Shown in pieces: positions 1-9,400 of a stretch of DNA of 27,456 bases. The translations under genes were made by a program, and so were the position numbers. Each line of letters opens with the position of its first letter. The stretch's first letter is position 1. Source of the stretch: Saccoglossus kowalevskii (Eukaryota > Hemichordata > Enteropneusta > Harrimaniidae). The notes under the pieces are model-generated. The model worked only from the letters and a program-made list of their open reading frames with translations. It ran no database searches and was not told where the DNA came from. The stretch lies in NCBI RefSeq assembly GCF_000003605.2, contig NW_003107102.1:114472-141927 (forward strand), read 5' to 3'.

Positions 1-459
1 CACGCACATATTGTCCTATTGTGACGTGGCGCTGTTCAATCATTATACACACCATTACATGAATACAAACGTAACAGATATAATAAGTGTGTTCCCAGTA
101 TCTCGATAATTAACAGTCAGTCAGTAACCTGACATGTTTTTTGAGTCACCATTGAAAATCCAAAAACTTAGAATTTGTTTACGAATATTACCGTTCGATT
201 GTAATTTTGAAGAGAATATGGAAATGTTTCTTTTACTATCTTGTCGAATGAAAACTAGTATTTCAACGTTGTTATAACACACAGCACAAATGGCATGCTT
301 TTGAGAGAAATGTATGCACATTTTTATAAAGTTGACACGTTCACCAGAATGATGATCGTTTTGTTATTAATCCAAAAACTGACACGGGCACAGAAACTGG
401 ATGCTTTCTCTTATTGTTTATACGAGTATTTATAAGTTTGCTACGTGTTTAATTTACAG
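1..459. other. Presumed intron at the left edge, no gene seen
   Basis: AT-rich sequence without a convincing open frame or motif. It ends in a pyrimidine-poor but usable acceptor (TTTAATTTACAG) before the exon at 460. No promoter or first exon could be supported. Confidence 0.4.
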
Positions 460-3400
460 GACAACTCGAGAGGCAAAACAGCTGGTCGAAATACTTTGAT
501 GGTACAGACAAAGAATCGTACAATAAGCAAACATGTGACCCACAATTGAGTGAATTGAAAGGTAGGTGGTTTATAAACATCTATATTAATAAATAGACGA
601 TAATGTATAATTATAAAATTATGTATTTCGTGTAATTTACGTTCATCTATAACATGGTTACTTGTTTTTTCAGATGTCCCGGTGGTTGGAACTTCCGTGG
701 CAGAAAGGAAACGACTTTTATTTGGTCTAGATGGAGAGAAATTCGACGATAACACGCAATCGTTGGCTAAGTCCACAACAAGAAAAGATGGTAAGAACAT
801 ATATTTTACATTGTTTGACAAACTAATCCGCATAGATTTTCAATCAAGCAGTTAGTAACTCAAAACATCGTTACACTCGCCTGTAGTTGGGAATAGTTTA
901 CATTATTTGAGGGGTATATTATTCTGATTTCGACTAGATAAACAAAATATACACTGCGTTGGTTTGTAAAAATAACGTGTTCACGTGATATATAGGACCG
1001 GACGAACACTTTGGACCGGGTACTTTTAGCGTGTATACTGTCTGGGAAACCCAGCTAAGGATTAGATGCTGCTGAAAACAATGCATCGCTTGGAAGCTAC
1101 TAACAATGCAGGTGTATAAAACAAATAACATTACATGTAGGAGGCGTTCTAGTTGTTTATTTCTGTTAAGTCAAACATTTTCCATCGTCCATTCACGTCG
1201 AACGACTCGTCAAGATTTCGCCAACAGAAATAATGACAACTTGAATTTTCATAAATGAATAGAATGGTGTTGCGTTGCATCTCATTGACTGAAACGTAAA
1301 CGTCTAAATACGAGACTTCGGGGACGAGTCATTGAAGTTTATCATGCACCCGCATTTAGGAAACAGAGTAGATTTCATATCGTATATAAACCGTGTGGTA
1401 TTTTACATGTTCACTTGATGTGTTACAGTACCTTGAAATTAAATGCACCCAGTTAGAGAGCGAAATCTGATGACACGTAGATCCTCTGACAACTGTCATT
1501 AAATTCCAATAAATCTGCCAAACATAATAAATCCAGAGCAACTATAAAACGGGCCATGGTCCGCGAGAGCGACGATGCCGCGTATGAATGCGCGCACGTT
1601 CCGGCGTAGACGCGTATAGTACCCACGATTTAGAACGTTTACTATAACGCGCGTTATTCTCAAATGGTCCTATCATTTATTCGATGAAAATCGTACACTT
1701 TCTATGAGAAACTTGTCTACGACTGACGGACTGTGCTCATCAAGATGATTAGTGCTCAAAACGCTAAACGGTGCTACGTCATAATCATTTGAAATACGAA
1801 GATCCGGGATCTAAGTCATGACACTTGATTTAGGGATCAAACATTTGAAATCATGAGGGTGACTGAAAGAGTGTGACCACTGTAATTCTTTTTCATGTTG
1901 TCTTATCTGAACCTTTTTATTTTCTTGAATGTGCCAACATGTTTTCCCTGCAACACTTGTATTTTTCTCTCTAGCTTTCATTTTTAAAACAAATCTTTCA
2001 GCCACCCCCCTCCCCCGTGATTTCAGATGGTTAACCCTTAAACTTTGGTAGCAACACATTACATTTTGTTTAGCCCATGGGTATACATACTGCAGGTATA
2101 TATCAAATAACAGGTTTGATGTCCTATGCGCCAATCATGGATTTATTACATTATTGATATGCAATATTGTACTGGTATTATTATTCTGGTGCCTGTGGCA
2201 TGTATAAAACATGACGTACCCGGGAAAAGTATATTGAAGCGGATTACTATAACTAAAACCCGTTACATGCTATTACTGACTCTTATACTTAATCTATCAT
2301 AAATAAAACAATAAATAAGACCCATAATTATACCTAAAAACGAGATTCATTTCATTCGCATCTCCACAGTTAGATAATGCCATAAATTCCAACCCTGGAT
2401 CAAACGCGCGAGAATGTATGCGACGATAACAGTGCATTATTTATTATCTGAACAGATTTGTCCATGACTGGTTCATCCATCGAGGAAAGAAAGCGCAAAT
2501 TGTTTGGTGTCGAGGATCGGACACCTGTTGAGAAACTGGATGACTCTGACAAGGAAACAGAAAGTGAGTAAAACGAAAGACGTTTCCTTTCACTACTATT
2601 ATTAAATTAAATTGAATTTATTAGCACGTAGGCTTCATATTATTTGCAAGTGATGGAATGTTTGTCAGCAACAGTTTGGGAACAAAAAATGAGCGAAGCC
2701 CATGTTTACTGTTATAATTTTATTTTCTCTGCGATAAGTAAACATTTGAAATTTGAAAAGTTGAAGAAATATATTTTGGAAATATAATAGATATTGAATG
2801 TAAAGGAATTGAGAAAACAATATTTGCCAAATTGTTTCAACACCTTCTTTAGATTTCAAATGGGTAGCCCCTAATCTTCTAGATTTGCCATATGTTTTAT
2901 CCTTTCCCACCTAGGCGTTCCAGTAATTGGTTCCTCTTTAAAGGAAATAAAACAAAAGTTATTTGGTGGTGAAGTCCAGACATTGGACGAGAAAATGCAA
3001 GACATGGACGATAGCTTAGTTCCATTAAAGAAAGTGTTTGATTTTATGTCACATGTTAGCGAGATTGAGACTAACCTACACGAAGTGGTTGATTTACCTT
3101 TGCTATTGAATGACATGAGTGGTGAGTAATTCCCATGAATATTCACACATCAAAGCAGTTATTTCAACCATTGTTTTAAATACACAGGAATATATAGTAC
3201 TAGCTACATCAATGTGGAAAGCGTGCCCAGAATGACGGTCAAATGACCAGGGAGTATATACAAAAAACTGTATTGAATCTGTTGAAAAAAGTGTTCACCC
3301 ATTTCATTTGATGTGTTCACCCATTGCAATTGATGTGTTCACCCATTGCTTTTCATGTGTTCACCCATTGCTTTTCATGTGTTCGTCCATTGCATTTGAT

Positions 3401-6400
3401 GCGTTCCCCCACTGCATTTGATGTGTTCACTCATTGCATTTGATGTGTTCACCCATTGCATTTGATGTGTTCACCCATTGCATTTGATGTGTTCACTCAT
3501 TGCATCTGATGTGTTCACCCATTGCATTTGATGTGTTCGCTCATTGCATTTGATGTGTTCGCTCATTGCATTTGATGTGTTCACCCAGTGTATTTTATTT
3601 GTTTACCCAGTGCATTTGATGTGTTCGGCCATTGCACTTGAAGTGTTCACCCACTGCATTTGATGTGTTCACCCATTGCTTTGATGTTTTCGCCCAATCG
3701 CAGTTGATGTGTTCACCCATTGCATTTGATGTGTTCACCCATTGCAATTGATGTGTTTACCCATTGCATTTGATTTGTTTACCCAGTGCATTTGATTTGT
3801 TTATCCAGTGCATTTGATTTGTTCACCCATTGCATTTGATGTGTTCACCCATTGCATTTGATTTGTGTACCCAGTGCATTTGATTTGTTTACCCATTGCA
3901 TTTGATGTGTTCACCCATTGCATTTGATTTGTTTACCCAGTGCATTTGATTTGTTTATCCAGTGCATTTGATGTGCTCATCCATTGCATTTGATGTGTTC
4001 ACTCATTGCATTGATGTTTTCGCCCAATCGCATTTGATGTGTTCACCCACCGCATTTGATGTGTTCACCCATTGCATTTGATGTGTTTGCCATTGCAGTT
4101 GATGTGTCCAGCAATTGCAATTTGATGTGTTCACCCACTGCATTTGATGTATTCACCCATTGTTTTGATGTTTTCGCCCAATCACATTTGATGTGTTCAC
4201 CCATTGCAATTGATGTGTTCACCCATTGCATTTTATTTGTTTACCCAGTGCATTTGATTTGTTTACCAATTGCAATTTGATGTGTTCACCCACTGCATTT
4301 GATGTGTTCACCCATTGCAGTTGATGTGTTCACCCATTGCATTTGATGTATTCACCCATTGCATTGATGTTTTCGCCCAATCACATTTGATGTATTTATC
4401 CATTGCAGTTGATGTTTTCACTCGTTGCATTTGATTTGTTCAACCCAGTGCATTCGATGTGTTTGCCCAATCATATTTGACGTGTTTGATGGCAACTTAA
4501 TTATAATAAGAAACGAAACAATGTCAGGTTTCACAAGTCACGTGGTGCAGGATCGCAACACATGTAAACACAATGAATTATAGGTATACCATATTTAATA
4601 AATAAATAAATGTTGCATTTACAGATGTATCTCTGGATCAGGTGTCAGACTTTGAGCTGATAAACCTTAGTCAGTCGAATCGCAGTACTGTTTTGCAACT
4701 CGCACGTAAGTTATTATTTACTTTCTGCTTCATGTGTATACATTCGTATGTGTGATTCTAACTTTGATTTATGTATAATATTTATAACATTTTAACATTC
4801 TTTGAAATTCCCAACTGTGCAATGCTAAACCGACACAATGGAAATGAAATTCAAATAATATGACATTCAATTATTATGGTTGTGGGGAGTCATACCACTT
4901 GATCACAGTTATGATTACCATTGAGTTTAATTTGTTGTTTTGTCAATAGTGGAAATGGAAAGACAAGATAGTTGGTCATCATTGTTTAATGACGAGGACA
5001 AAACTGAAGCGCATAGGCCAGTGACAGGAGCAAGCAATGGACAAGGTGTGTTGAAAAATGATTGCATATTATGTAATATTAATTAGTATTATAACTTACA
5101 GCGTGCCATAATTTTGCGGTATTTGCATTCTACCATATTAGGAAATGCAAATCCACAAATCCAATGAATCTACACGTAGGTGTCCTCCAATAATAAACAA
5201 ACATGGCAGCACCCAGCATTTCCATGATATATCCTTGAGAGGAACAGATGTATAATAATGTTATTACAAGGGTATGCACTCAAACAGTACATGATCGCAT
5301 CAACCTCTGCTGCACATTGGTCGATACTCCGAATTTACAGTCTTCATGTCTACTTTGCAGTATCCTCATGGTATTATTGTTATATGTAATCAGAACAAAA
5401 AGTCTTTTAAGAATCTTGTGAAATGTGATTGAAAAAGAGATAATCGATTTTGATATTAGTACTCTTACACTTGGTGGATCACATACAACAAATAAGTCTA
5501 TCCCACATAAATTTTATAAAATGTTATACAAAAATATATCATTTTAGCATGAATGGACTGTTCTGAAAATATATCTCATGTTTAACATTACAGATGAGAC
5601 ATGTGTAACTAAGGAAGACTTGCATGTTATGTGTCCCGCTGTCACAATTGAACACTCCAGAGACAATACAGAGTAAGTTTCATGAATACATGTATACATT
5701 GTAATTTTAATTTCATCATGCACTGTAATAACAGTCAACATTGGTCCAACTGCATGATTTATGATGTTTATCACAATAATAAGCTTGAATTTGATGATAA
5801 TTACAAAATTTGAGCTCTATTTTAACATTACCTTTAGTGCCAAGTTTGTGTAATTTCAAGTTTAAATTTATGAAAACTATTTATTTATGGGTATGTTTTC
5901 TACTTGCAGGAATACTGCAGTGGATAATGACACTCATGAAGATACATTGCTCATCTTGACCCCCAGTGTAATCAACTCCAAGCAGTGCGATGCAGTTCAG
6001 GGGGAAACATTTAACCCAGCTGAAGCAATTGCCAACACAATGAACGAGATTGCTGCCACACGTTCTGAGATGCAGACTCTGAAGACCTATGTAGACAAAA
6101 ACTCTGATAGCATTGAGAGTATGTTGCAACAGAAACAAACCGAAAAGCTGACTGTCTCTGCAGAATCTGATATTCAAGCAATCAAGAAGACTGTTGACAA
6201 AAATGCAACTGCCATCGCTAGTATCATTGAACAAGAGCAGAAGCAGTCTCAGGCACAACAGGCAGTGAAAGCTGAAGGAATCACTGATAACCCTACTATC
6301 CAAGCTATTCTTAATGGATTGCTTTCCTTACAGAATGTAGTTGTTGATTTGAAAACAGAAATAGTCTCACTGAAGACGACAATTGACAAAATGGCAGACG

Positions 6401-9400
6401 ATCAAGAGTCTTCCGGGAAGAAATACAATGCATCTATTGCAGACTTAAAGAGCCAGCTCTTGCTTGCGGCACCAGTGGTCAATGCCAAGGTGAGTCATCC
6501 TACTGAGGTATCAACAAAAGATGAAAGAACAGCTGTAACACCAAGATCACACGATGAGGTGACATTACCTGGTGTAAATCTAGCTACCACTGAAAATGAC
6601 AAAGCATTAGATATCAGAACAAACAACGCAGTGGTCCCAAAAGTGGTAGACAGGTATGATGATATGATCACCTGTCCAGCACGTATGTGCATATCCATAG
6701 AAAACAACAATATAATAAGTACCATCCATCAAGTGAATGATGCAGACGCCAAACTATCCAAATATGATGACAGTTACCCACGATGCCTCCCCCTCAAACA
6801 CAATGAATCAGAAACTACCACAACAGTAGAATCAAATCATGAGCTTAATTTCAGTTCAATTACTAAGGCCATTAGTAATGTAGCCATAGGTGCAGCACAG
6901 CTTCAAGTAATGAGATTGGAAAATCCATCACATAAGTTATCAATTACAGAGATTGATGAAGATGACCAGCAATCAGGCATTGACGATATTGTGATGACAC
7001 CTGCTATGTATAAAAACATAACTAAAGGTACAGTGGAATGTGATCTTTCCAGAATGGGAAATAAACTTTGCTCTCAAAAACATCTTGTCCCATATAAGAA
7101 GCATACCAAACCTGTTACATCTCAGCAATCAAAGGAGGAGGAATCAGCCCTGAGATCATTTGCAGCTGCCTATGTAAATTTTGTCATATTGAGTAGTCAG
7201 GTTCAGTATCATAATGAAGAAGATGACAGACTAAGGACGTTGGCATCAAATAAAGACAAATCAGTGGTAACATCCAACATACAATCCTCACCTGTCAAAC
7301 TAAGTGCAAAAGCAGACTTAACACCTATTGCATGTAAATTGTCTGAAGATCGGCTACCCAATGAAAAAACAGATCAAGCTCGCTGCAAATTAACAAATGG
7401 TGTGGAAACACTACTAGCTTCTGAACATGATAAGAAGACCACAGATGATTATAGTAATGCTATTTTGCTTACAAAAGGTGAAGATATCAAAGAAGAACTG
7501 ATAACAGTAAAAAAGGACATAGCTAAACATAGTCCCGGGAATATAAATATTGGATCTGGCGATGAGTTGCAATCAATCAGTAAAGCAATTGCAAATGTGG
7601 CAATATCTGGAGCTCAACTTCAACTGATTAGGATGGACAGAGAGAACCAGGCAATCAATGAACATATTACAGAAATAATGGATGTGACTGAACAACAACC
7701 AAATATTGACAATATTATATTGAAACCATACATGTTCAAGACACTTTTGCCAGGCGCAACAAGAAATTTCAGCAGCCCCACATTTACACATGAAATATCA
7801 TTAAGAACAAGAAGTCTTGTTCCATACAAGAGGCAAAGTCACCCTATTGTCTCGAATAAATCCAAGAAGGAGGATGAAGCTCTCAGATTGTTTGCTGCAA
7901 CATATGTCAAATTTATCACTTCTAGTAGCCAGATACGTTTCTATAAAGAAGAGTCCAATAAATTGAAAATCAAGGATAGCGGTAAACCTAAATCCCTAGT
8001 TCAGACAAATGGTGGACAGCACATTACGCAACCTATGGTAAATGTATCAGCCAACTTATCATTTGAAAAACAACCGTCCAATGAGAAAACAAGAATTGGA
8101 TTAGGTCTTGAAGCTGAGCTATCTGCAATCAGCAAAGCAATTACGAATACAGCTATATTTGGTGCACAGCTTCAAATGATGAAAATGGAAAGTGACAGTC
8201 CAGCAAAGATAACAGTTATAAATACTACTGATATCGATGATCAACTCACAGATATTGATGATATTATGATGAAACCTGCTATATACAAGAACATCTTGAA
8301 AAACAGATCTGTAGGCAAAGTGGCCCCACTGAGTATTGTTCCATACAAGAAGCAAACTCAACCAACCGACACACTCAAAATGAAGGAAAACAAATCAGCT
8401 TTGAGATCATTTGCTGCTTCCTATGTAAACTTTATTACTGCCAGTAGTCAAGTACGATTCTATGAAGAGGAGTCTGCAAAATTGAAAAGTAATGTGGCTT
8501 TTGGTAAATCCAGCAATCAGGGCATGAAGTCTGATAAAATGCAACAGATAAAACCATCACTGGGACTCACCACACAACAATCATTTGTGGTGTCTGAATT
8601 ACCAGAGCATGGAATTAAGGGTAACTCTTTTACACCTAATATGTATAAGCAGATTATCAACTACCAAATGTTTCAAACAGCTAAAACCACGTCTTCAAAA
8701 AAAGCAGTGGAGAATGAAATAAGAAAAGATGTACAAAATGCAGTGATAAACCCAGATTCCGGCCCTAGCCAGGAAATATCCCAACTCATTGAAATTGGAG
8801 AACTCAAAACTGGGATTGTCACAAATTATCCAAGTAAAGCACTTGATTCAGCAAACAAAGACAAATTACATCATAAATTTCAACAGAATGAGAGAAAAGA
8901 TTCAAATGAGAAGATGCTGCATGACATAAATAAAGTCAAGGTAGATAAAGTCATTGCAGAAACTCAGCTACAAACTTTGAAGGTAGATAAATCACCCAAA
9001 GATGAACAACAATTAAAATCCATGGTTTCCACATACATCAAATTCATCACCACCAGTAGCCAGTTGCAGTTTTATGAAGAAGAAATAAATAAAGTAAATG
9101 GTAAAGATTCATCATCTGATAATTTGGAAAACCCTGATTTAAAGCAAAATGCACCTAACAATCCAACAACGAAATCGGAACTACCAAGCATGGGTGATAT
9201 GTCCATTGAAACACTGACAAACCAAGAAACTGACCAGTCTCTCATCTCATTTGAAAACATGGATGATTATGACTGGACACGTGATGTGTTGCAGGCAGCA
9301 AGTGACAGCAAGAAAAAAGAAAAAGACCTGTTAACAATGGAAACAGAAATGGCATGCATGGATAATATGTTCTTCAAACCATCGATGTACCAACATTCTG

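Larger units (their letters stand above)
460..5045 (+). other. Exon-encoded LFG/WSxxF motif repeats at the N-terminal side
   Basis: Exons of 102, 117, 108, 207, 81 and 96 bp all start and end in phase 1. Related motifs appear one per exon: LERQNSWSKYFDG (exon at 460), TSVAERKRLLFG (674), SSIEERKRKLFG (2456), SSLKEIKQKLFG (2915) and MERQDSWSSLFND (4950). The exon at 4625 (VSDFELINLSQSN) is too diverged to assign. Acidic residues follow each motif. The pattern fits amplification of a single symmetric exon, each copy adding a short helix-like motif of about a dozen residues inside a 32-69 residue unit. What the motif binds is unknown. Confidence 0.75.

Noticed and set aside
1811-2134. 107-codon antisense frame in an intron of the large gene
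   Set aside because: It has no family motif, no splice context, and low-complexity C runs within it.
4043-4280. Open frames on both strands with repeated 'VNTSNAMGEHIK' and 'CSPIAFDVF' type peptides
   Set aside because: They are translations of the 22-bp minisatellite, which cycles through all three frames every 66 bp.
5887-5909. ATG at 5887 as the start of a single-exon 1889-residue gene
   Set aside because: The bases to 5909 are the end of an intron (CTACTTGCAG). Joining 5672 to 5910 restores a split Glu codon and extends the frame through seven upstream exons.
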